Assembly: GCA_017853885.1 (NCBI GenBank)
Contig: JAFMIR010000029.1
Span: 1 to 51,691, forward strand
From: Prosthecobacter sp.
Lineage (GTDB): Bacteria > Verrucomicrobiota > Verrucomicrobiia > Verrucomicrobiales > Verrucomicrobiaceae
Reading direction: 5' to 3'
DNA: 51,691 bases
Position numbers and translations under genes: made by a program. This document shows, in pieces, positions 7,218-15,089 of the stretch (positions within the stretch are counted from its first letter, which is position 1; each line of letters opens with the position of its first letter). The notes beneath the pieces were generated by a model. The model was not told the DNA's origin, did no database searches, and saw only the letters and a list, made by a program, of their open reading frames with translations.

Positions 7218-9056
7218 ATGAGCCAGACCCACGAATTCCAGGCCGAAGTCAAACAAGTCCTCGATATCGTCATCCATTCGCTCTACACGGATCGCGAGAT
7301 CTTTCTCCGTGAGCTCGTCTCCAACGCGTCCGACGCCATGGAGAAGATGCGCCTGACGCAACTCACGGAAAAGGATGTCTTCGATGCCAATGCCGAGCTG
7401 CAGATCCACATCACCACCGATGAAACGGCGAAAACCCTTACGATCGCCGACGCTGGTATCGGCATGACCCGGGCCGAGCTCGTCGAGAACCTCGGCACCA
7501 TCGCCCACAGTGGTTCGAAGGCCTTCGCCGCCGCTCTGAAGAATGCCGGGAAGCAGGGCGATGCCACGCTGATCGGCCAGTTCGGGGTCGGCTTTTACTC
7601 CGCCTTCATGGTTGCCGACAAGGTGCAGGTGTACACCCACTCGTGGAAAAATGACGGTGAGCACCTCGTGTGGACCAGTGACGGCCAGAGCAGCTACACC
7701 ATCGATGAAGCGCCGGATCAAAAGCGTGGCTGCAAGATCGTGTTGCACCTTAAAGAGGACGCGGCTGACTTTTGCAAAGCCAGCACGGTGCGCCAGATCA
7801 TTGAGAAGCACTCGAACTTTGTCAGCTTCCCACTTCTGCTCAATGGCGAACGCGTGAATACCGTCGAGGCCCTGTGGCTGAAGCCAAAGGACAGCATTAC
7901 CGACGAGCAATACAAAGAGTTCTACAAGTTCACTGCACACGCCTTCGATGATCCGAGCTACCGCATGCACTTCCAAGCGGATAGCCCGCTGGTCATCAAC
8001 GCACTGCTTTTCACACCCACGCACAACATGGAGTCCTTTGGCATGGGCCAGATGGAGCCCGGTGTATCGCTCTACTGCAAGAAAGTCCTCATCGATCCGA
8101 AACCCAAGAAGCTGCTGCCGGAATGGATGCGCTTCGTTCGCGGCGTGATCGACAGCGAGGACCTGCCGCTGAACATTTCCCGCGAAAGCATGCAGGATAG
8201 CGCCCTCGTGCGCAAAATTGGTGACGTGGTGGTGAAGCGTCTGCTCAAGCAGCTCGACAAGGAGGCCTCCGACGACGCGAAGAAGTGGGATGGCTTCTAC
8301 AAGGATTTCAGCCGCTTCTTCAAAGAAGGCGTGGCCACCGATCACACCCACCGCGAGGCCATCGCGAAGCTGCTGCGCTTTGAATCCAGCATGACGCAGC
8401 CCGGCGAAACCATCGGTTTAGCCGATTATGTGAAGCGCATGGCCGCCGAACAAAAGGCCATCTACTACCAAGTCGCTCCAAGCCGGGATGCCATCGAGAG
8501 CGGCCCCTATCTCGAAGCCTTCAAGGCGAAGGGGATTGAGGTCCTTTACCTGTTCGAGACCATCGACGAATACGTCGTTTCCAGCCTCAGCAAGTTCGAC
8601 GACAAGGATCTCAAAGCCGTCAACGCCGATGACATTGACCTTGGTGACAGCGACGCGGACGGCGAAGCCCTTCCTGAAGCCGAAACCAACACGTTGTGCG
8701 ACTGGATCAAGGAGCGCCTCAACGCCTTGGTCGACAGCGTCCGCCCCGGCAAGCGCCTTGTGGGCTCCCCTGCCCTCGTTTTGACGCCGGAAGGCGAAAT
8801 GACCCCGCAGATGCGACAGATGATGAAGGCGCTCGGCAAGGAAAACGGCATGCCGGGGCCCAAAGTCATCTTTGAGATCAATCCGCGTCATGCGCTCGTC
8901 AAAGGCCTCGCCAAACTGCAAAAGAGTGATCCCGACACTGCTGCACTCATCACGGAGCAGATCTTGGACAATGCCCTGCTGAGCGCCGGCTTGCTAGATG
9001 AGCCCCAGCGCATCATCCAGCGGACGCAGAAGCTAATGGAGAAGCTGGCGAGCTGA
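7218..9056 (+). CDS. htpG: Molecular chaperone HtpG (bacterial Hsp90)
   Basis: A 612-residue cytosolic ATP-dependent chaperone of normal length. I start it at ATG 7218 (MSQTHEFQAEVKQVLD), because the 33 in-frame codons upstream do not resemble the family. The GHKL ATPase domain shows ELVSNASDAMEKMR, DAGIGMTRAEL and GQFGVGFYSAFMVAD. The middle domain contains LPLNISRESMQ, and the C-terminal dimerisation domain ends near LDNALLSAGLLDEP. It is monocistronic and divergent from the yidB-like gene. I see no CIRCE-type inverted repeat upstream. A hairpin at 9060-9076 follows its stop. Confidence 0.97.
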   Translation: MSQTHEFQAEVKQVLDIVIHSLYTDREIFLRELVSNASDAMEKMRLTQLTEKDVFDANAELQIHITTDETAKTLTIADAGIGMTRAELVENLGTIAHSGSKAFAAALKNAGKQGDATLIGQFGVGFYSAFMVADKVQVYTHSWKNDGEHLVWTSDGQSSYTIDEAPDQKRGCKIVLHLKEDAADFCKASTVRQIIEKHSNFVSFPLLLNGERVNTVEALWLKPKDSITDEQYKEFYKFTAHAFDDPSYRMHFQADSPLVINALLFTPTHNMESFGMGQMEPGVSLYCKKVLIDPKPKKLLPEWMRFVRGVIDSEDLPLNISRESMQDSALVRKIGDVVVKRLLKQLDKEASDDAKKWDGFYKDFSRFFKEGVATDHTHREAIAKLLRFESSMTQPGETIGLADYVKRMAAEQKAIYYQVAPSRDAIESGPYLEAFKAKGIEVLYLFETIDEYVVSSLSKFDDKDLKAVNADDIDLGDSDADGEALPEAETNTLCDWIKERLNALVDSVRPGKRLVGSPALVLTPEGEMTPQMRQMMKALGKENGMPGPKVIFEINPRHALVKGLAKLQKSDPDTAALITEQILDNALLSAGLLDEPQRIIQRTQKLMEKLAS

Positions 9057-9059
9057 AGC

Positions 9060-9076
9060 GAGGCCCTTATGGCCTC
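9060..9076. terminator. Bidirectional hairpin between htpG and the DUF1501 gene
   Basis: A perfect 6-bp stem GAGGCC/GGCCTC with loop CTTAT lies in the 32-bp gap between two convergent genes. It has no flanking T-run on either side, so it is a plausible but unproven shared terminator. Confidence 0.45.
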
Positions 9077-9088
9077 TCTCCGACAGGA

Positions 9089-10558
9089 TCAGGCGAAGGC
9101 ACGAGAGATGACGCTGGCAGATCCGGCCACCCCAGTGAGCCGTTCCGGTCGGCCGTTATGCTCGAAAAACAGCTCGTCGTGATGAAGGCCAAGGGCGTGC
9201 AGGATGGTGGCGTGGAAATCCTTGACCGTGTGGGGGTCCACGGTAGCCCGGAGACCGATCTCATCGGTGGCACCGATGCTTTGGCCGCCCTGAATGCCTC
9301 CGCCGGCCAGCCAACCGGTGAAGCCATAGGGGTTGTGGTTGCGGCCGCCGTTGCCCTGCATCATCGGCGTGCGGCCGAATTCACCGGCCCAGACGACCAG
9401 CGTTTCCGCCAGCAATCCGCGCTGTTTGAGATCGGTCAACAGAGCCGCGACAGCTTGGTCGGTCTGGCGCGCGTTGCGTTCGGCGTAGGACTTGTTGTCG
9501 GAATGGCCATCCCAGCCCAACTTGTCCACCATCTGGTAGGTTTGCACGACTCGGACTCCGCGTTCGACGAGGCGCCGCGCGAGGAGACACTGCCGGCCAT
9601 ACATGGCCTTGGCTTTGTCCGGATCGTTGACGCCATAAAGCTCGAGGGTAGCGGCCGATTCACTACGGATATCGCCGACATCGAGAGCCTCCGCCTGCAT
9701 GCGGTAAGCCAGTTCGTAGGCGGCGATGCGTCCATCGAGGTCGGCCAGGCCAGGCCGGGCATCGCGATGCGGTTGATTGAGGCTCTGGATCAGATCGAGG
9801 GTGGCGCGCTGGGAGGAGGCGAACCGGGCCGGGGGGCGTAGGTTAAAGACGGGTTCGCCCTCGTGGCGGAAGCGGGTACCTTGGAAGGCGGCCGGGAGAA
9901 AGCCGTTGGACCAGTTGGCGGTGCCGCCGAATCCACCGACTTGAAAGAGGACGACATAGCCGGGCAGATTTTGGTTTTCAGAGCCGAGACCATACGTGAG
10001 CCAGGAACCGAGGCTGGGACGGTCGCCCAAGATCACGCCGGTATTCATCTGGTAAGTGGCAGGCGCGTGGTTCGAGGAATCGCAGTGGAGGGATTTGACG
10101 AAGCAGATTTCATCCGCATGCCGCGCGGTGTGAGGCATGAGTTCGCTGAACCACTGGCCGCTTTGGCCGTGACGCGCGAATTTCCAAGGGCCGGCCATGA
10201 GTTCGTTTTTGGAGGAGTTGAAAACACCGCCCACCTTGTCCTTTACGTTTCGGATGCTGTCCGGCACCGGTTGGCCGTGGAGTTTGGCCAAGTCGGGCTT
10301 GTAATCGAAGAGGTCCATGCTCGGCGGACCGCCGGATTGGTAGAGCCAGATGATATGTTTGGCGCGCGGCGGAAAATGAGGTTCGCGGGGTGCGATGGGG
10401 CGCATGGGATCGATGTGCCGGTTCTGAAGATAGGTTTGGGCACGTGCCTCGTCCGAGAGCAAGGTGGTGAGGGCCAGCGCGCCAGCACCGCCACCGCAAC
10501 GGGCGAGAAAGTCCCGGCGGGTGACTGAAGCGGAAAGGGGACTGTAGGGGGTGGTCAT
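9089..10558 (-). CDS. DUF1501 family exported protein
   Basis: A 489-residue protein with a Tat-type signal: VTRRDFLARCGGGAGALALT at about residues 12-31. Family hallmarks are IWLYQSGGPPSMDLFDYKP near residue 70, VWAGEFGRTP, NHNPYGFTGWLAGGGIQGG and IGATDEIG towards the C-terminus. Pfam groups DUF1501 with alkaline-phosphatase/sulfatase-like folds, but no biochemical activity is settled. It starts one base after the stop of the DUF1549/DUF1553 gene and is the last gene of the sigma-factor operon. Such pairs are a signature of Planctomycetes and Verrucomicrobia and are thought to work together outside the cytoplasm. Confidence 0.93.
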   Translation of the reverse strand: MTTPYSPLSASVTRRDFLARCGGGAGALALTTLLSDEARAQTYLQNRHIDPMRPIAPREPHFPPRAKHIIWLYQSGGPPSMDLFDYKPDLAKLHGQPVPDSIRNVKDKVGGVFNSSKNELMAGPWKFARHGQSGQWFSELMPHTARHADEICFVKSLHCDSSNHAPATYQMNTGVILGDRPSLGSWLTYGLGSENQNLPGYVVLFQVGGFGGTANWSNGFLPAAFQGTRFRHEGEPVFNLRPPARFASSQRATLDLIQSLNQPHRDARPGLADLDGRIAAYELAYRMQAEALDVGDIRSESAATLELYGVNDPDKAKAMYGRQCLLARRLVERGVRVVQTYQMVDKLGWDGHSDNKSYAERNARQTDQAVAALLTDLKQRGLLAETLVVWAGEFGRTPMMQGNGGRNHNPYGFTGWLAGGGIQGGQSIGATDEIGLRATVDPHTVKDFHATILHALGLHHDELFFEHNGRPERLTGVAGSASVISRAFA

Positions 10559-10559
10559 G

Positions 10560-12830
10560 TCAGTCGATGTAAACGAACTCGTTCAGATTCAGGAGGGCAC
10601 GGCAAAGATTGGGGAGTGAGCCTTCCCCCTGAGCGGCAAGGAAGGCAGCGGCTTTCCGCTGCTCCTCCGCAGTAGGACCGCGGCCGAGGGCGAGCCAGAC
10701 GGCGTGATCGATCTGGGCAACGCGGTCAGCACCCGCCTCACGTACAACCCGCTCGGCAAACTGGGTGGCGACGCGCAGGGCAAAGTCGCTGTTCAGGAGG
10801 TTGAGCGCCTGAGGAGCCACGGTAGTGACATCCCGCCGGGCGCAGGAAGCGGTGGTATCGGGAAGATCAAAAGCTTGGAGGAATGGCAGCGGAACGCTGC
10901 GCTTTTGGATCAGATAGAGCGTGCGGACGTCGCACGCATCCTCGGGGCTGGTGAACCATCCCTGGCGGCGGCCGCCATCCTTTCCTTCGAGCGCTTCGAG
11001 CACACCCGGCTGGGCCCGTAGGATCTCATCTGGCAAGGGAGGCCATAGCGCTGGTCCTCCGGCGTGGGCACGGAGCTTGCCGGCAACCTCAAGAAGCGTA
11101 TCACGCATGGTTTCGGCATCGAGGCGGCGGGCGTTTTGCCTCCAGAAAAGGCGGTTCGAGGGGTCGGCGACCATGGCATGGCCCAGAGTTCCTCCTCTTC
11201 TCTCGACACCCGCTTGACGATAGGCGGCACTGGTCACCATCAGCCTGTGCATGGCCTTCATGGACCATCCGCTCGCGATCATTTCAGTGGCCAGCCAGTC
11301 GAGTAACTCCGGGTGCGTCGGCTTCGGACCGCCGCGACCCAGATCATTGGGATTGCCAAAAAGCGGAACCCCAAAGTGATGCTGCCAGAGACGGTTCACC
11401 AAAACCCGGGCCGTGAAAGGGTTGTCGGACGAAGCAATCCAATCGGCCAAGGTGAGACGACGGCCCAGTGTTTGGCCGCCGGTGGTGCGTATCACCGCCG
11501 GGGCGGGATCGAAGACGGAAAGAAACCCGGGCTGCACTTCCTCGCGCGGCTCGTTAGGGTCGCCTTGGTAAAAGATCCGGGTGGTCTCGGCAGGTTTGCC
11601 GGTGTCGGTCATGACGTGGGCGGTGATGAAGGCACGCCGTTCCTTCTTGAGGGCGTCAAGGCTGGCTTGCAAAGCGGAGTGGCGTTTCCCGACCGCCGCA
11701 TCCAGCGCCTCGATGATCTCCTTGTCCGTCACCTTGAGGGCATCGAGGTGGGGCTGGAGTTTCTTCCGGGTGGCATCATCGCGTTTAGCCTCCGGGATGT
11801 GCAGCAGCTCCTGAATCTCCATGGGCAGTTTGGCCCGCCGCTCAGCGATGCGTTGCTCCCGAATCGGTCCCAGCAGGGTATCGATGTTCTTCTGGATCCC
11901 AGCAGCCCGAACATCGATCGCCGCGTTATGGGCCTTGATGGCCTCCTGCTGGGGTGCCAAGTCCAAGGGCAGATCGTCCCGCGCCTGCACTGCGGCAAAG
12001 AAGGCGCGGAAGCGAAAGTGATCGGCTTGGGAGATGGGATCATGCTTGTGGTCGTGGCAGTTTGCGCAGGAGAACGTGAGACCGAGAAAGGCTGAGCCGG
12101 TGGTATTGACGAGGTCAGCCATCAGTTCGTTGCGGGCCTTTTTCTCCTCTTGGAAAATGCTGGCGGTGCTGTCGTAGGTGCCAGCACGCAGGAACCCAGT
12201 GGCGATCAACAGATCAGCCTCGGCGGCGGTGCGTGGAGGGCCGGACAGGAGCTCGTCACCCGCGAGCTGCTCCCGAATGAAGCGATCGTAAGGCTTGTCC
12301 TCATTGAAGGAGCGGATGATGTAATCACGGTAGCGCCACATCTCGGGCCGGAACTCATCGCGTTCGTGGCCGTTGGTATCGGCGTAGCGAACCACATCCA
12401 GCCAGTGCCGCGCCCAGCGCTCCCCGTAGCGCGGACTAGCCAGGAGCTGGTCTACCAGTTCCTCGTAGGCACGGGGCGAGGAATTGGCGACAAACGCGCG
12501 GACCTCGGCGGGCGACGGTGGCAGGCCAGTCAGGTCGAAGAACAGGCGGCGGATCAGGGTGCGGCGGTCTGCCTCAGGGGAGAATTCAAGCTTCTTTTCC
12601 GCAAGTTTAGCGAGCAGGAAGGCATCGATCGGATTTTGCTGAGCCAATCCTGCGGGCGGCGCAGTACGGACGGGTTTTTTTAGCGACCACAGATCGAGAC
12701 GCTCCCCACCCCAGATTTTGCGAATCGGATTTTCAGGATCGCTGAAAGCATCGCCAACGGGGCGTCCCTCCGCGGAGGCGAGGCCCGCGAGGAGCAAGCT
12801 GAGGGAGATTGAAAGAAGAATGGGGTTCAT
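10560..12830 (-). CDS. DUF1549/DUF1553 (PSCyt2-PSD1) exported protein
   Basis: A 756-residue protein with a Sec signal (MNPILLSISLSLLLAGLASA). It has no N-terminal PSCyt1 haem domain. The DUF1549 block runs at about 65-280 with LIRRLFFDLTGLPP, LLASPRYGERWARHWLDVVR and CANCHDHKHDPI; the last is a CxxCH motif typical of this family. A helical spacer of about 130 residues follows. DUF1553 comes next, with LADWIASSDNPFTARVLVNR, GNPNDLGRGG and HPELLDWLA, and ends with LCRALLNLNEFVYID. Function is unknown; CxxCH hints at a haem or metal. Its ATG overlaps the stop of the FecR-like gene (ATGA), and the DUF1501 gene starts one base after its own stop. Confidence 0.93.
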   Translation of the reverse strand: MNPILLSISLSLLLAGLASAEGRPVGDAFSDPENPIRKIWGGERLDLWSLKKPVRTAPPAGLAQQNPIDAFLLAKLAEKKLEFSPEADRRTLIRRLFFDLTGLPPSPAEVRAFVANSSPRAYEELVDQLLASPRYGERWARHWLDVVRYADTNGHERDEFRPEMWRYRDYIIRSFNEDKPYDRFIREQLAGDELLSGPPRTAAEADLLIATGFLRAGTYDSTASIFQEEKKARNELMADLVNTTGSAFLGLTFSCANCHDHKHDPISQADHFRFRAFFAAVQARDDLPLDLAPQQEAIKAHNAAIDVRAAGIQKNIDTLLGPIREQRIAERRAKLPMEIQELLHIPEAKRDDATRKKLQPHLDALKVTDKEIIEALDAAVGKRHSALQASLDALKKERRAFITAHVMTDTGKPAETTRIFYQGDPNEPREEVQPGFLSVFDPAPAVIRTTGGQTLGRRLTLADWIASSDNPFTARVLVNRLWQHHFGVPLFGNPNDLGRGGPKPTHPELLDWLATEMIASGWSMKAMHRLMVTSAAYRQAGVERRGGTLGHAMVADPSNRLFWRQNARRLDAETMRDTLLEVAGKLRAHAGGPALWPPLPDEILRAQPGVLEALEGKDGGRRQGWFTSPEDACDVRTLYLIQKRSVPLPFLQAFDLPDTTASCARRDVTTVAPQALNLLNSDFALRVATQFAERVVREAGADRVAQIDHAVWLALGRGPTAEEQRKAAAFLAAQGEGSLPNLCRALLNLNEFVYID

Positions 12831-14275
12831 GGAGATGTCTCGAGTGAAACGCTCCAGTCGACTGAGGCCTCGAAGACCTGCCAGACCGGGCTGCTGGGAT
12901 TGCTCATCGCGCGGGGATCAAGGAAAAGCCCAGTGCGGCGGGCAGGGGCTCGGTTCACGGGAGCGGCCATGACGTCACCACTTTCGTAGGCGAACCACAC
13001 AGCGCGGTCCGGACGTCCGGCAAGATGGGCGAGGACCCGTGCCCCGCCCGGTGGCGGGCATCCCCAGCCCTGCAGGGTACGCAGCCAGCTGGCGGGTGGA
13101 ATGGACAGGCCTTTCAGCATCGGATGCGCGCCCGAAAGAATCATCACCTCGGAGGCTCCGCTGGAGAAGCCGTAGGCTGCCTCGCTGCCGCCGCCAGCCA
13201 TGCCGAGCGTGGCGTATCCGGCCGGTTCTAGGCAGATCAGCGGCATGCCAGCGGTGGCCAGACGGAGGCGTTCCAGCACCGGTTCGCCCACCCCATCGTC
13301 GAAGATGGAAACAATCACCAGTGCCCGGCCCTGCAAATCCGCTGGCTGCACCTCGTCGAAGTGGCGCGTCTCCACCTTGAATCCCAGCCGCCAGAGCCTC
13401 GTGCCAACCAATTTGTCACCGATGAGCCGATTGAAACGGTCCCAGTCGGCGTGGGGAGCCGTTCGCGAAGTCAGGAGGAGCACACTGCCGGTGCGGCTGC
13501 CAGCCACTGCCGGTGGCGAATCCCCATTGACGAACGCACGGCGCCCCCCTTCCACCGATTCTGCCTTTCCGGAGGACAAACCAGTCAAACGGACCATGCC
13601 CTCGCTAACCCGCAACACCGTGCGGGCATCCGCTGCGGCCAAGGTAAATTTGGTGCCCATCACCGCCGCCTCGGCCTGTGCGGTCCGAATCCGCCAAGGT
13701 CTGTCTGCCGGCTGTTTCTCCGCTTCGATTTCGATGAAGCCACTTTCCAATTCCAACATCCGAGGCTCGCGCGCCGGGTGGAGCCTTGTTTCCGGTCCGA
13801 GGGTCACCCGTCCAAGACGCCTCACTTCCAGCAAACCACCTCCCTGCGCACCGACGCGGATACGATCTCCCGACCGCAGGGTTTCCCCCTGCACTGCGGG
13901 CAGGGGCAGCCCATCGCGCAGGATTTCCACGCCACCTTCGGTTTGAAGAACGGTCGCCCACGATCCATCGGGACCCACCAGCTTCCAAGCGATGAGGGCC
14001 AGGGTCAGACAGGCCGCCATCCCCACGATCCGGACAAGGCCGGGCTGCCGCCACATGCGGGAGACCGAGCGCGGCGAGCTAGGGGCTCGCAGGTCTTCAA
14101 GTAAGGCGACGCCGGCTGCCGTTCCCTCGAGCGCCACATCAAGATTCACGTGGCTCAGATACAAATCGGCTACCCGGTCATCGCTACGCAGCGCTTCAAG
14201 GAGCGCCTCGGTCTCCGCCTGGGTGCAGATGCCGCAGAGATGCCGTTGAATGAGATCGTTCCAATCGTGTTTCAT
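12827..14275 (-). CDS. FecR-domain membrane regulator fused to a glutamine-amidotransferase-like domain
   Basis: A 482-residue protein. I start it at ATG 14275, which overlaps the sigma-factor stop as ATGA; an in-frame start 12 codons upstream would lie inside the sigma gene. Residues 1-60 resemble a cytoplasmic anti-sigma segment (DWNDLIQRHLCGICTQAETE). One membrane helix lies at about 80-100. Residues 106-250 are a FecR domain (GVEILRDG, LRSGDRIRVG, TRLHPA, AVMGTKFTL, VSEGMVRL). From about 264 comes a Rossmann-like unit: VLLLTS, LWRLGFKVETRHFDEV, LVIVSI, MPLICLEPAGYATLGMAGG, and RAVWFAYESG near the end. It resembles the ThuA/GATase-like domain of many secreted proteins. Inferred role: membrane sensor controlling the adjacent sigma factor. 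Confidence 0.8.
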   Translation of the reverse strand: MKHDWNDLIQRHLCGICTQAETEALLEALRSDDRVADLYLSHVNLDVALEGTAAGVALLEDLRAPSSPRSVSRMWRQPGLVRIVGMAACLTLALIAWKLVGPDGSWATVLQTEGGVEILRDGLPLPAVQGETLRSGDRIRVGAQGGGLLEVRRLGRVTLGPETRLHPAREPRMLELESGFIEIEAEKQPADRPWRIRTAQAEAAVMGTKFTLAAADARTVLRVSEGMVRLTGLSSGKAESVEGGRRAFVNGDSPPAVAGSRTGSVLLLTSRTAPHADWDRFNRLIGDKLVGTRLWRLGFKVETRHFDEVQPADLQGRALVIVSIFDDGVGEPVLERLRLATAGMPLICLEPAGYATLGMAGGGSEAAYGFSSGASEVMILSGAHPMLKGLSIPPASWLRTLQGWGCPPPGGARVLAHLAGRPDRAVWFAYESGDVMAAPVNRAPARRTGLFLDPRAMSNPSSPVWQVFEASVDWSVSLETSP

Positions 14276-14805
14276 GCGAGCTCGTTTTTTTCTAGGTTCC
14301 GCCGGACACAATCGTGCAGCGTCTGCCGAATCCTTTGCAGCACTTTGTAGAGAGACATCGGCGTCTGCCCCCGTTGTGCGGCCAGTTGATCCATCCGCAT
14401 GCCTTGTCGGTAAGCCGACAAGACCAATTCACGCCGGTCCAACGGCAATTTTTGCAAGCATTCCTCCAGCGCCTCGCGTTCCGAGGAGTACCGCGTCTCT
14501 TGCGCCTCTGCCCGGTCCGCGAGTCGGTTCGCCAAATCAACGTCGAAGACATGACGATCCCGCTGCCGGTCGCGAATCAGAGCTAGGGCTTTGTTCCGAG
14601 CAATTCCGGAAGCCCAAGCACGGAAATCCCGGGCAGGATCAAACTCATCGAATTTCCGCCAAAGCACCACCGCCGTCTCCTGCAGCGCCTCGCTAGCATC
14701 CTCGCGGGAAGATAGCATCGCCCTGAGCAGGGTATGCAACGCAGCCTCGCTCTCCGCGAAGAGGCGGAGAAACTGGTCGTGCCGGGGATCATCGGGAGTT
14801 GGCAT
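14272..14805 (-). CDS. ECF sigma-70 factor, Rhodopirellula/Verrucomicrobium family
   Basis: A 177-residue sigma factor from ATG 14805 (MPTPDDPRHDQFLRLFAESE); the frame stays open upstream, but that stretch lacks family similarity. Region 2 is at about 15-85 (AMLSSREDASEALQETAVVLWRKF, DFRAWASGIARNKAL), and region 4 is at about 115-170 (LQKLPLDRRELVLSAYRQGM, LYKVLQRIRQTLHDCV). This is the TIGR02989-like group common in Planctomycetes and Verrucomicrobia. It heads a four-gene operon and overlaps the membrane FecR-like protein by four bases, the usual sigma/anti-sigma layout. It probably directs transcription of its own operon, and perhaps of others. An inverted repeat lies about 165-210 bp upstream. 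Confidence 0.9.
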   Translation of the reverse strand: MPTPDDPRHDQFLRLFAESEAALHTLLRAMLSSREDASEALQETAVVLWRKFDEFDPARDFRAWASGIARNKALALIRDRQRDRHVFDVDLANRLADRAEAQETRYSSEREALEECLQKLPLDRRELVLSAYRQGMRMDQLAAQRGQTPMSLYKVLQRIRQTLHDCVRRNLEKNELA

Positions 14806-14968
14806 AAACTGATTTTCTCTCCATTTCCAAACCGAGCGCTCATTTGCCGGAAAATGTGTGCTAGCGATCTGACCCGGTTCGGCATGGGTAGGTCGCATCA
14901 TCCGATTTTCCACCACCCTCTCCTTGGCTACGCTTGTATTGAAGAGGAAATCTCAAGTGGGGTTTCTG

Positions 14969-15015
14969 CGGTGTTTCGTAGAGAAAGATGAAAAGCCTGA
15001 AACACCGGCGTTTCG
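14969..15015. promoter_or_regulatory. Inverted and direct repeat between the sigma operon and a membrane-protein gene
   Basis: CGGTGTTTC at 14969-14977 and its perfect inverse GAAACACCG at 14999-15007 are separated by 21 bp. A near-direct copy, CGGCGTTTCG, overlaps at 15006-15015. The site sits in the 284-bp divergent intergenic region, where promoters for both the ECF sigma operon and the membrane-protein gene must lie. It could be an operator or a promoter-recognition element; neither is proven. Confidence 0.4.
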
Positions 15016-15047
15016 AAAGTTAAGAATCCACCTGTGAAACCTTCATT

Positions 15048-15072
15048 GCACCGGGGGTTTAGGCCCCCGTGC
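15048..15072 (+). promoter_or_regulatory. GC-rich stem-loop in the leader of the membrane-protein gene
   Basis: GCAC-C-GGGGG, loop TTTAGG, CCCCC-GTGC forms a strong 9-bp stem with one bulged C. It ends 17 bp before ATG 15090 and contains a possible GTG start at 15069, which makes that start unlikely. It could act as an attenuator or a translation block. No T-run follows. Confidence 0.35.
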
Positions 15073-15089
15073 TTCTCCCATTCGACTCC

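Noticed and set aside
7203..8351. Long minus-strand open frame of about 380 codons opposite htpG
   Set aside because: It is antisense to a certain gene. It arises from the high-GC third-position bias of htpG and has no ribosome-binding site and no family likeness. The same holds for similar long antisense frames opposite the nitrilase/MFS genes (28725-29960), the FG-GAP gene (33042-34994), the PSD1/DUF1501 genes (9863-12095), hflC (17670-18434) and galM (25998-26852).
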